In this document: positions 32,608 to 39,916 of the stretch, one piece after another
Numbering within the stretch: position 1 is the first letter of the stretch
Layout of the letters: each line of letters begins with the position of its first letter
NCBI GenBank assembly: GCA_026954325.1
Contig: JAIXKK010000141.1
Coordinates: forward strand, 1-42,455
From: Bryobacterales bacterium
GTDB taxonomy: Bacteria > Acidobacteriota > Terriglobia > Bryobacterales > Bryobacteraceae
DNA: 42,455 nucleotides
Direction of reading: 5' to 3'
Program-made: the position numbers and the translations under genes
Notes under the pieces: model-generated
Told to the model about the DNA's origin: nothing
Databases searched by the model: none
Seen by the model: the letters and a program-made list of their open reading frames with translations, nothing else

Positions 32608-35193
32608 ATGCAGACGTTCCAGAGCGGCGATGTCATTTCCCGCTACCGCATCACCCGTCCGCTGGGACGAGGCGGAATGGGGATGGTTTACCTCGCCGAA
32701 GATACGCGGCTGCACCGTCCGGTGGCGTTGAAGTTCCTCCCGGCCGAGACGTTGCAGGATGCCGGCCGGCAACGGTTTCTGAACGAAGCCCAGGCGGCGG
32801 CGATGATCCGCCATCCGAACATCTGTCCAATTTATGACGTGGAGGAAGTGGACGGGCAGATGTTTCTCGCCATGGCGTATCTCGAAGGGGAGACGCTGGC
32901 GCAGCGCATCGGGCGAGGGAGGCTGGAGACGCGGGAAGCGGCCGGGATCGCCTTGCAGGTAGCCAATGGTTTGGCGAAGGCGCACGAACTCGGCGTGGTG
33001 CATCGCGATATCAAGAGCAGCAACATCATGGTGGGGCCGGACGGGAACGTCTCCATCCTTGATTTCGGACTGGCTTTGCGGCCCGGCTCGCTAAGGCTGA
33101 CCGTGGAGGGCAAGACGGTGGGAACTCCGGCGTACATGTCGCCGGAGCAGGCGCAGGGCCTGACGGTAGACGAGCGGACAGATATCTGGTCGCTGGGCGT
33201 GGTCCTGTACGAGATGCTCACGGGGGTGCTGCCGTTTGAGGGCTCCAATGCCCTGACTCTCGGCAGAGCCATTGTGACGGAGAGGGCGCCCTCTCTTCGG
33301 GAGAAGAGGCCGGATGCTCCGGCGGCGCTCGAAGAAGTGGTGCGGACGGCGCTCGAAAAGGCGCCGGAGGAGCGGCGAACGGCGAAGCAAATGGCGGCGG
33401 CGCTGGAAGAGTTTGCCGGAGGCAGGGCTCCGCCGCCGGCCACCACGGTGGCAGCCTCGCCCGTACGGGCGAGGCGGAGGTGGAAGGTCCCGGCCGCGTT
33501 GGTGGCGGCGCTGTTGCTTCCTGGAGTGGCGGGCTGGTGGTGGCGCGGATCGCATCCATCCGGCGGAGCAATCACGGTTGCGGGAGTGCGGCAGGAGAAG
33601 CTGGTGGCCGTGCTTCCCTTCGAAGTGATGGGAACAGGTCCGGAAGCGGCGGAGATCGCCAACGGGCTGATGGAAGTGCTGACAGCGGCTATTTCGGATT
33701 TCGAGCGGGCTCACGGGAAGGTTGCGGCTGTTCCGAGCAGCGAAATACGGCGGAGGAGCATCGGCAGTCCGGAAGAGGCGCGGCGCGTGTACGGGGCGAA
33801 CCTTGTTCTGGAGGGCAGCGCGCAGCCGGTTGGGGACAAGCTCCAGTTTACGCTCGCCCTGGTGGACACGGCGACACGGCGTCAGGTTGCGGCCAAAGTG
33901 CTCGAATACGACCCGCGGAATGCGGTAGCCGCCAGAAACCGGGCGGTGGAGGAGCTTGCGCGGCTGCTGTCGGTGAATGTGGATGAGGCGCGGAAGACGG
34001 TGTCCGGGGGGGACACGTCCGCGCCGGGCGCCTATTCGGCTTATCTACGAGGAAGGGGGCTGCTGGCGCGGTACGACATACAGGGCAACCTGGACAAGGC
34101 CATCGGGCAGTTCCGGGAGGCGATCCGGGAAGATTCCAACTATGCGCTCGCCTATGCGGGGCTGGGGGAAGCCTGCTGGCGCAAGAGCCGGGCGGAGGGC
34201 GACCCGGAGATGGCCGCGGAGGCGGTAAGGAACGCGGAGCGCGCGGTGCGGCTGGAGCCGGGAATCCCGGTTGTGCACACGACGCTGGGAGCGATTTACG
34301 GCACCAGCGGACGGGAAGAGGAGGCGATCGGGGAGTTGAAGGAGGCGCTGCGGCTGGCGCCCGGGAATGCGGAAGCGCCGCGGGAGTTGGGCCGGGTTTA
34401 TGTGGTGCTGGGCCGATTTCGAGAGGCGGAGGCGGCTTATCTTCAGGCCACCAAGGCCCGGCCGACGGACTGGTACGGATTCCTGCTACTGGCCGCGTAT
34501 TACTATCAGCAGGAGCGGTACGAGGAAGCCGAGGCCGCGCTCAAACAGGCCAGGCAACTGGCTCCTAACAATGAGCTGGTCCTGCGCAATCTGGGGATGG
34601 TCTACTACTTTCAGGGCAGGTATGGACAGGCTGTCAACGAGTTGCAGCAATCGCTGAAGCTCAAATCGAACGCAACCACTTACGGGACCCTGGCAGCGAC
34701 TTTCTATCTTCAGCACCGTTTCGTGGACGCCTTATCCGCAATCGAAACGGCCATTGACCTGGACGCGAACCGTTACTTTTTCTGGGGCAATCTCGGCATC
34801 TACTGCAAATGGACACCGGGCAATGAAGGGAAGTCGGCGTCGGCTTTTCATAAGGCGATCGAACTGGGACAGAAATTTCTGCAAGTTACGCCCAACGATT
34901 ATGACGTGCGCGCGAACCTCGCGGAATACAAGGCAAGATTGGGGGACAAGGCGGGCGCTCTCGCGGAGATGGAGCGCATTCCGGAGACGGCGCGCCGGGC
35001 GCGGCTGGCGCGACTGGCAATTGTGTATGAGCTGACGGGCAACCGTCCAAGGGCGGTGGAACTGCTGGCGGCGAGCGTGAAGAACCCGGCCACGTTGCAC
35101 CAGATAGAAGATGATCCCGACCTGGCGGGGTTATGGGCGGATCCGGCGTTGCGGAACGCTCTCGGGAAGGCGCCGAGGACACCTTCCCGATGA
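32608..35193 (+). CDS. Transmembrane serine/threonine protein kinase with TPR repeats
   Basis: The 861-residue protein has a PknB-type kinase domain at about residues 12-260. The glycine loop is LGRGGMGMVYLAEDT, the catalytic lysine is K42 (VALKFLP), the loop HRDIKSSN has D134, the metal-binding DFG has D152, and GTPAYMSPEQAQG is the activation end. One membrane helix (WKVPAALVAALLLPGVAGWW) lies at about 292-311. Outside it comes a FlgO/TolB-N-like region (VAVLPFEVMGTGPEAAEIAN, LVLEGSAQPVGDKLQFTLAL), and residues about 480-800 are TPR repeats for protein contacts. This architecture is widespread in Acidobacteria, with the TPR part in the periplasm. The gene abuts the S41 peptidase gene with no intervening base. 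Autophosphorylation and targets are unknown. Confidence 0.94.
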   Translation: MQTFQSGDVISRYRITRPLGRGGMGMVYLAEDTRLHRPVALKFLPAETLQDAGRQRFLNEAQAAAMIRHPNICPIYDVEEVDGQMFLAMAYLEGETLAQRIGRGRLETREAAGIALQVANGLAKAHELGVVHRDIKSSNIMVGPDGNVSILDFGLALRPGSLRLTVEGKTVGTPAYMSPEQAQGLTVDERTDIWSLGVVLYEMLTGVLPFEGSNALTLGRAIVTERAPSLREKRPDAPAALEEVVRTALEKAPEERRTAKQMAAALEEFAGGRAPPPATTVAASPVRARRRWKVPAALVAALLLPGVAGWWWRGSHPSGGAITVAGVRQEKLVAVLPFEVMGTGPEAAEIANGLMEVLTAAISDFERAHGKVAAVPSSEIRRRSIGSPEEARRVYGANLVLEGSAQPVGDKLQFTLALVDTATRRQVAAKVLEYDPRNAVAARNRAVEELARLLSVNVDEARKTVSGGDTSAPGAYSAYLRGRGLLARYDIQGNLDKAIGQFREAIREDSNYALAYAGLGEACWRKSRAEGDPEMAAEAVRNAERAVRLEPGIPVVHTTLGAIYGTSGREEEAIGELKEALRLAPGNAEAPRELGRVYVVLGRFREAEAAYLQATKARPTDWYGFLLLAAYYYQQERYEEAEAALKQARQLAPNNELVLRNLGMVYYFQGRYGQAVNELQQSLKLKSNATTYGTLAATFYLQHRFVDALSAIETAIDLDANRYFFWGNLGIYCKWTPGNEGKSASAFHKAIELGQKFLQVTPNDYDVRANLAEYKARLGDKAGALAEMERIPETARRARLARLAIVYELTGNRPRAVELLAASVKNPATLHQIEDDPDLAGLWADPALRNALGKAPRTPSR

Positions 35194-35207
35194 GGAGCAG
35201 CCGTGGT

Positions 35208-35375
35208 CTAGGTGTCGGGAGGACCGGGGTCCTGTCCGGTGATGCTCTTGGCGGCAGCCTTGAGATCGCTGATGGCGTCGTCGAACAGCTTTTTCAGTCT
35301 GGGGTCCTGGGGATTGGCCTCAACCATGGCGATCGCAAGCTGAAGCTCGGCAATGACCAGATTCAGTTTTTCCAT
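35208..35375 (-). CDS. Small 55-residue helical protein of unknown function
   Basis: A short ORF on the minus strand encodes 55 residues beginning MEKLNLVIAELQLAIAMVEA. A strong AAGGAG site lies 10 bases before the ATG (35386-35391 on the + strand). The sequence has an amphipathic helix with regular leucines, a turn at NPQDPRLKK, a second helix (LFDDAISDLKAAAKSI) and a Gly/Pro-rich acidic end. This helix-turn-helix-hairpin arrangement suggests a small protein-binding module, perhaps a dimer. It is convergent with the kinase gene, whose stop is 14 bases away. I do not recognise the family. The ribosome-binding site and protein-like composition support a real gene. Confidence 0.65.
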   Translation of the reverse strand: MEKLNLVIAELQLAIAMVEANPQDPRLKKLFDDAISDLKAAAKSITGQDPGPPDT

Positions 35376-35470
35376 CGGGGAGTTTCTCCTTTATAGCCTG
35401 GGTCCGCGAGATACGGCATTCGCGGGTTGAGATATGTTAGCAGAGTAGCGGGCAAGGGGAGAATTCACAG

Positions 35471-35962
35471 ATGAAAATTCCCGGAGAGAAGTTACAGTTC
35501 GAGCGGATGAGCCCGGAGGAGCAGTTGCGGGCATTCTCTCCCGAGCCCGTGCCGGTGGAGTTGATCGAGAACGCGATCCGCGTGGCGGGGCCTGCGCCGA
35601 GCGGGGCCACCCGCAGCCCTGGCGGTTTGTGGTGGTAACGGACGCGGAGTTGAAGCGGCAGATCGGCGAGGCGGCGGAGGCCGAAGAGCGGGAGATACGA
35701 GCGGCGGTTTCCGGACGAGCGGCCGCAGGCGCCGGAGCCGTCCGGCACGGACCGGTACAAGGAGTTTTCTGGAGGCGGCCACGTATCTGATTTGTGTTGT
35801 TCGGCATCGATTACGGACTCGAGGGAGACAGACGCGTGACGCACTGCCACGCGCGGGAGGCGGTGGAGGTCGCGGACGGGGTCCTGCCGGCGGCTGTCCG
35901 GCGCCGGACGGCACCGTGCCGGCGCAAAGAAACCGCTCGATGACGTCATGATTGTACGCTGA
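35471..35962 (+). pseudogene. Decayed nitroreductase-family gene
   Basis: From the ATG at 35471 the frame reads MKIPGEKLQFERMSPEEQLR, then AFSPEPVPVELIENAIRVAG, then PAPSGA, the classical N-terminus of nitroreductases with FMN-contacting R..R.FSPEPVP. It then stops early. Adding one base near 35605 restores PQPWRFVVVTDAELKRQIGE and AAEAEERE, the expected continuation. Beyond that, further fragments in other frames recall VVFGIDYGLEG and THCHAREAVEVA, but a large part is missing. The end KPLDDVMIVR followed by TGA matches the family's usual C-terminus. Intact members are about 220 residues. At least one frameshift and an internal deletion have inactivated it. Confidence 0.7.
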
Positions 35963-35982
35963 TGTGTTACCTTCGTCTTTCT

Positions 35983-36264
35983 ATGGCTTTTGAATCCGAC
36001 AAGACGATGTTCGAGATCTACCGTGAGAAGACGTACACAGGGAAGTACCGCGTGGTGTATTTTACCGAGTTGCAGGATCACAACAAGGAGACGGAGATCA
36101 ACCGGGCAATGGCGGGAGAACATTACATGGACGGATTCGTGAAGAACTTCAAGAAGGACGACGCGAAGGAGATCATCAACGGGCTTTTGGACCGGATGAA
36201 CAACGGCGAACCGATCACTCCGGAGCAGTTCGCGAAGTCGCTGGGCGACCATCTTTCGAGCTAA
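35983..36264 (+). CDS. Small conserved-looking hypothetical protein
   Basis: A 93-residue acidic-basic mixed protein starting MAFESDKTMFEIYREKTYTG. Its first half is strand-rich (KYRVVYFTELQDHNKETEIN) and its second half helical (YMDGFVKNFKKDDAKEIING, then LLDRMNN). The end has a charged loop and helix (TPEQFAKSLGDHLSS). No motif or export signal is seen, so it is probably cytoplasmic. An in-frame ATG at 35962 would add seven residues and overlap the decayed gene's last base; neither start has a good ribosome-binding site. The next gene starts 10 bases after its stop, so the two may form a pair. I do not recognise the family. Confidence 0.65.
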   Translation: MAFESDKTMFEIYREKTYTGKYRVVYFTELQDHNKETEINRAMAGEHYMDGFVKNFKKDDAKEIINGLLDRMNNGEPITPEQFAKSLGDHLSS

Positions 36265-36274
36265 GGGGCGCGGG

Positions 36275-36784
36275 TTGCAGGTCACGAGGTTTCCGTCCTT
36301 GAATGAGGCCCAGTTTCTGGGCTGCGTGAGCGCGTTTTCCGATAGCCTGACAGGCGAGTTGAATGCGGGTGTGACGTTTCTACGGCGTCTCGAGGGGGAG
36401 CGGAAAGGCTCCGCCTTCGCCTTCGAGATGAAGATGGACCGGCACCGCTACGGGGCGTTGATCATACTCGAGCGTTGGGCGGACCTGGCGCGGGCGTTCG
36501 CCGGGCATGCGGAATTGGGAGTCTACCAGGAGATGTTCGATTCGGCGGCGGCGCGGGTGGAGGCGGCGCGGAATGTGCTGGAGCGGGCCAATCAAGTGGT
36601 GGACGCGGCGGACCACTACGGGCCGGAGATTATCGAAGCGTGCCGGATGGCGTTCGATACGGCGGCGAAGATCTTCGAGGGAGAGCAGGCAGCGGCGGCG
36701 AAGGCGGCGGCGCTGGGGCCGATGCAGCCGGAGGAGTACCGGGAATACCGGCGGGTGTTTCTGGGCGATTTGGGGGCGCGGTAG
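36275..36784 (+). CDS. Hypothetical helical protein
   Basis: A 169-residue protein read from a TTG at 36275 (MQVTRFPSLNEAQFLGCVSA). The middle reads EMKMDRHRYGALIILERWAD. The C-terminal half is alanine-rich and helical, with coiled-coil-like periodicity (MFDSAAARVEAARNVLERAN, then AACRMAFD-like and KIFEGEQAAAAKAAA). No signal peptide or catalytic motif is visible. It follows the small hypothetical gene by 10 bases and may be cotranscribed. It is convergent with the oxidoreductase operon, whose last stop lies 2 bases away. The TTG start is chosen because no ATG occurs early; a GTG at residue 18 is an alternative. Confidence 0.6.
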   Translation: MQVTRFPSLNEAQFLGCVSAFSDSLTGELNAGVTFLRRLEGERKGSAFAFEMKMDRHRYGALIILERWADLARAFAGHAELGVYQEMFDSAAARVEAARNVLERANQVVDAADHYGPEIIEACRMAFDTAAKIFEGEQAAAAKAAALGPMQPEEYREYRRVFLGDLGAR

Positions 36785-36786
36785 GG

Positions 36787-38943
36787 TCAATTGAATTTGG
36801 CGGCCTTGGCGATGAGTTGCGGGGTGGCGGTGGTATCGCCGGGGCGAGGGGCGCCGGGGTGGATGCACTTGGCGGGGCAGCCTTCGGCGGCTTTGACGAG
36901 GTCGGCGAAGGCGCCGAGTTTGGGGTCGGAGATGTAGGCCTGTTTGTTGCCGTCGTACAAGAAGAGGCGGGCGTTGACCTTCATGCAGTCGTTACAACTG
37001 GTGCACAGGTATGAGTCGATATAGGGATCGGCGGCAGGGGAAGGCTCCTGGGGTTTGGCGGGTTGGGTTTGGGCTTGGGGTTGAGGCTGAGGTTGGGCTT
37101 GCGGCCGAGGCGCGGGGCGAGGAGGCAGCGGGGTGGCGAGCAGCGAGGCAGGCAGGGACTCGCGGCTCATGAGGGCGGCGACCAGGCGTTGGATGGCTTC
37201 GCGGGCTCCCTCCTGGCGGGCTTGCCGCGCGGCAGCGGCGGAAGAGGCTTCGAGTTCCTCGCGGAGTTGAGCGGCGGAGGCTTCCCCGGCCATGTCGCGG
37301 AGGGTCTTCCAGGACTGGAGATGCCTGCGGCAGAGTTCGACCATCGCGACGGTGACGAGGGCGCGCTGAAGGAGTCCGTCGGAGCCGGCAAGCCAGATGT
37401 AGGGAAGACCATCGGAAGCGGGTTGCTCGAGGAAGGCGGTGAGTTCCACCTGGCTCGAGTCCCAGGCGCGCGGAGGAATCACCTGGAAGTGACCGCGGTA
37501 TTGCGGCAGCATGGCAGCGGCGTGAGCAGGGGTGACCGCGTCCTTCCATTCGAACAGGCCGCCTCCCTCGCGCGCGGCGGACAGGGTCACGGATTTCCAG
37601 GGCGCTTCGGCGGATTCATGGAGCAGGCGGAAATGGGCGGAGAAACTGGTCCCGGAATCGGGATGGTAGAGAAAAGGCGGCAGCGGAGACGGGTGAACGG
37701 AAAGCAGCGCGAGAGCGGGACGAGTGGCGGCGGCCATGGCGGCGAGGCAGGCGTTCAGATGGGCGATTTCGGTGAGGGAGGAGCAGGCGACGAGGGCATC
37801 CTGGTGGGCGATGGCGAGGGAGGCGAGGCCGGGCGAGGCGGGGTCCCAATCTCCATCATCGATGACAAGGATCTGCACGGGGCGGCCGGAGCGGAGGAGG
37901 CGGGCGAGGTCATCAAGCCGGGTAGCGGCCAGAGAGGCGGCGGATTCGCAGGCCACGACTACGGGAACGGCGGCGAGTTCGTCCGCGGTAGCGCCGCGCC
38001 AGTCAAAGCGCTGGAGGCGTTCTTCATGCGTTTCGGGGTGGAAGGCGCCCTCGGATTCGAGGCGGGCGGTACGGATGGCGCGGAAGAGAGCGGCCATCTG
38101 CTGGAGGATCCGGTCAGAGAAGCGAAGGACGCCGGGAACGCCGTCGCCGTTGGGAATGGCGCGGCCTCCGGCGGCGGCGATGCCGGGCTGAGCAGAGATT
38201 TCCTGTTCGGGAAGCAGAACCCAGAATGCGGGGCCATCCCCGGCGTCGCGGAGGTAGAGTTCGAGAGCCGCGAGCGCCTCTTCGATACGGCGGCGGCGCG
38301 CGGGCTCCATCCGCGGAGGGGCGATTGGCTTGCGGAGCGCGGCGGAAAGCGAGGCGGCGTCAAACAAGAGGCGGCCTTCGGCTCCGAAGGTGGAGGCCAC
38401 GGCTTCGGGGGACTTGGCCCGCGGGGTATGGCTGTCATCGACGGCGAGAAGATCACGGAGGCGGGAGCGAAGGCGAGTGACTTCGGCGGCGAGGCGCAGG
38501 CGCGCGGGGCGGCGCGCGGCGGCGAGGAGGGCTCCGTGGAGGACGGGGAAGGCAGAGGCATCGGCTGGCAGAAGCACGCCTTCGGAAGGCAGCGGGGAGG
38601 GAACGTCTGCGGCTCCGATCTGCTCGCGGGCTGCGGCCATCGGGATGGAGCCCGTACGGGCGGCCAGGTCGCGAAAGGAGCAGGCCAGGGCGTCCATCGC
38701 GGGGGAAGGCAGCAGATCGGCGAGGGAGGAGATGGCGGGGGATTCGCCGGCGCTCAGATGGATAGGGAATTTCAGATCGTTTAATTGTTTTACAACGGCG
38801 GGTTGAGGCAGCGGGCTTGCGTGCGGGTCTCCTCCGGCAAGGTGAAAGGTAAGCAGCTTGTCACGCCACCGGCCCGCTTCCGGCGAATCCGGGGATTCGG
38901 CGGGCAGAGTGAATCGGGCGGTTTCTTGCGCCGTAAGAGTCAT
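36787..38943 (-). CDS. PFOR-related protein fused to a [4Fe-4S] ferredoxin domain, third gene of the korAB operon
   Basis: I start this 718-residue protein at the ATG at 38943, one base after the beta subunit's stop. The longer open frame to 39156 overlaps korB. Its N-terminal 300 residues are poorly assigned. The middle (LLRSGRPVQILVIDDGDWDP, then LASLAIAHQDALVACSSLTE and RPALALLSVHPSPLPP) follows the pattern of the thiamine-diphosphate domain of pyruvate:ferredoxin oxidoreductases, but the metal-binding GDG...N signature is missing. The segment DGLPYIWLAGSDGLLQRALV resembles the family's later part. A Pro/Gln-rich linker leads to a C-terminal ferredoxin with C647, C650, C653 and C689 (CTSCNDC and GCPAKC). 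It probably carries electrons from the KorAB complex or scaffolds it. The role is inferred from neighbours. Confidence 0.78.
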   Translation of the reverse strand: MTLTAQETARFTLPAESPDSPEAGRWRDKLLTFHLAGGDPHASPLPQPAVVKQLNDLKFPIHLSAGESPAISSLADLLPSPAMDALACSFRDLAARTGSIPMAAAREQIGAADVPSPLPSEGVLLPADASAFPVLHGALLAAARRPARLRLAAEVTRLRSRLRDLLAVDDSHTPRAKSPEAVASTFGAEGRLLFDAASLSAALRKPIAPPRMEPARRRRIEEALAALELYLRDAGDGPAFWVLLPEQEISAQPGIAAAGGRAIPNGDGVPGVLRFSDRILQQMAALFRAIRTARLESEGAFHPETHEERLQRFDWRGATADELAAVPVVVACESAASLAATRLDDLARLLRSGRPVQILVIDDGDWDPASPGLASLAIAHQDALVACSSLTEIAHLNACLAAMAAATRPALALLSVHPSPLPPFLYHPDSGTSFSAHFRLLHESAEAPWKSVTLSAAREGGGLFEWKDAVTPAHAAAMLPQYRGHFQVIPPRAWDSSQVELTAFLEQPASDGLPYIWLAGSDGLLQRALVTVAMVELCRRHLQSWKTLRDMAGEASAAQLREELEASSAAAARQARQEGAREAIQRLVAALMSRESLPASLLATPLPPRPAPRPQAQPQPQPQAQTQPAKPQEPSPAADPYIDSYLCTSCNDCMKVNARLFLYDGNKQAYISDPKLGAFADLVKAAEGCPAKCIHPGAPRPGDTTATPQLIAKAAKFN

Positions 38944-38944
38944 T

Positions 38945-39916
38945 TCATTCACGGGAATCCTCATTAGACCAGGAAGCGGTCCAGGCCTTGTCGAGCGCCG
39001 CCACCTTCTCCGCCGGTGTCTTGCCGAGCCCATGGGCGGTTTGGTGGTCGTAGCGGAAAGAGCCGCCGGAGCGGTAGAAGAGGCCGATGGTAAAGACGTC
39101 CTCGCGGCCGGCGAGAGCGCGGGCGGCGGAAAGATCCGACGGGTCATGCTCGACACGATTGGGGAAGGCGCGCATCATGTTGGGATCGAGGTTGATGCCG
39201 TCAGGGTGGGTCATCATGAGGACTCGGGAAGGGTCCTCCTGGGCTTTGGCGAAGATGTTGGAGGTGAAGTGCGGGCAACGCTGGAACACGCGGACGAAGG
39301 AAGCGCCCTTGTGTTTGTAGGCGGCTTTGATGGTGGCGTAGAGGTGGGGGGGGTTCCAGTCGACGGTCTGGGCGACGAAGGAGGCGTTGCGAATACCGAG
39401 AGTAACGGAGATGGGGTTGAGAGGAGGAAGCTGCGAACCCTGGGGATGAGTGTTCGAATGCTGCCCGACGGGAGTGGTGGGCGAAGTCTGCATTTTGGTG
39501 AGCCCATAGATGTTGTTGTCGAGCAGCAGGATGGTCATGTCCATGTTGTAGCGGATGGCATGGATCCAGTGGGCGGTGCCGATGGCGCAGCAATCGCCGT
39601 CGCCGGTGACCACGAAGATGTTGAGATCGGGGCGGCGGCTCTTGATGCCGCAGGCGACGGGCAGGGCGCGTCCATGGAGGCCATGGAAGCCGTAGGTTTT
39701 CATGTAATGGGGAAAGCGGCTGGAGCAGCCGATGCCGGAGACGGTGACCGTGCGCTCGGGGGGGAGTTGGAGGTCGCGGGCAAGACGCTGGACGGCTCCG
39801 AGGACGGAATGGTCGCCGCAACCGGGGCACCAGCGGGCCTGGGCTCCGACGTAATCTTCGAGGACGCAAACCGTTGGTTTCGGTTCGAGTTCCCACTTTT
39901 CGGCGAGTGTGTTCAT
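38945..39916 (-). CDS. korB: 2-oxoacid:ferredoxin oxidoreductase, beta (thiamine diphosphate) subunit
   Basis: The 323-residue subunit binds thiamine diphosphate and an iron-sulfur cluster and decarboxylates the 2-oxoacid, probably 2-oxoglutarate, as in the reductive or oxidative TCA cycle. WCPGCGDHSVL (C30, C33) and SGIGCSSRFP (C64) are cluster and cofactor contacts. GDGDCCAIG (105-113) and DNNIYGLTK form the thiamine-diphosphate/Mg2+ motif. The segment TPVGQHSNTHPQGSQLPPLN is typical of KorB. The length is normal (about 290-340). The gene begins inside the alpha subunit's stop (ATGA overlap) and ends one base before the third gene, so translation is coupled along the operon. Substrate choice between 2-oxoglutarate and pyruvate cannot be proved by sight. 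Confidence 0.93.
   Translation of the reverse strand: MNTLAEKWELEPKPTVCVLEDYVGAQARWCPGCGDHSVLGAVQRLARDLQLPPERTVTVSGIGCSSRFPHYMKTYGFHGLHGRALPVACGIKSRRPDLNIFVVTGDGDCCAIGTAHWIHAIRYNMDMTILLLDNNIYGLTKMQTSPTTPVGQHSNTHPQGSQLPPLNPISVTLGIRNASFVAQTVDWNPPHLYATIKAAYKHKGASFVRVFQRCPHFTSNIFAKAQEDPSRVLMMTHPDGINLDPNMMRAFPNRVEHDPSDLSAARALAGREDVFTIGLFYRSGGSFRYDHQTAHGLGKTPAEKVAALDKAWTASWSNEDSRE

Noticed and set aside
37063..38784. 573-residue plus-strand open frame opposite the third kor gene
   Set aside because: Gly-rich low-complexity shadow; the opposite strand has a coherent ferredoxin domain and operon coupling.
38945..39156. Upstream extension of the PFOR-like gene
   Set aside because: It would overlap the conserved end of korB and has no family-like sequence; the ATG at 38943 gives normal operon spacing.
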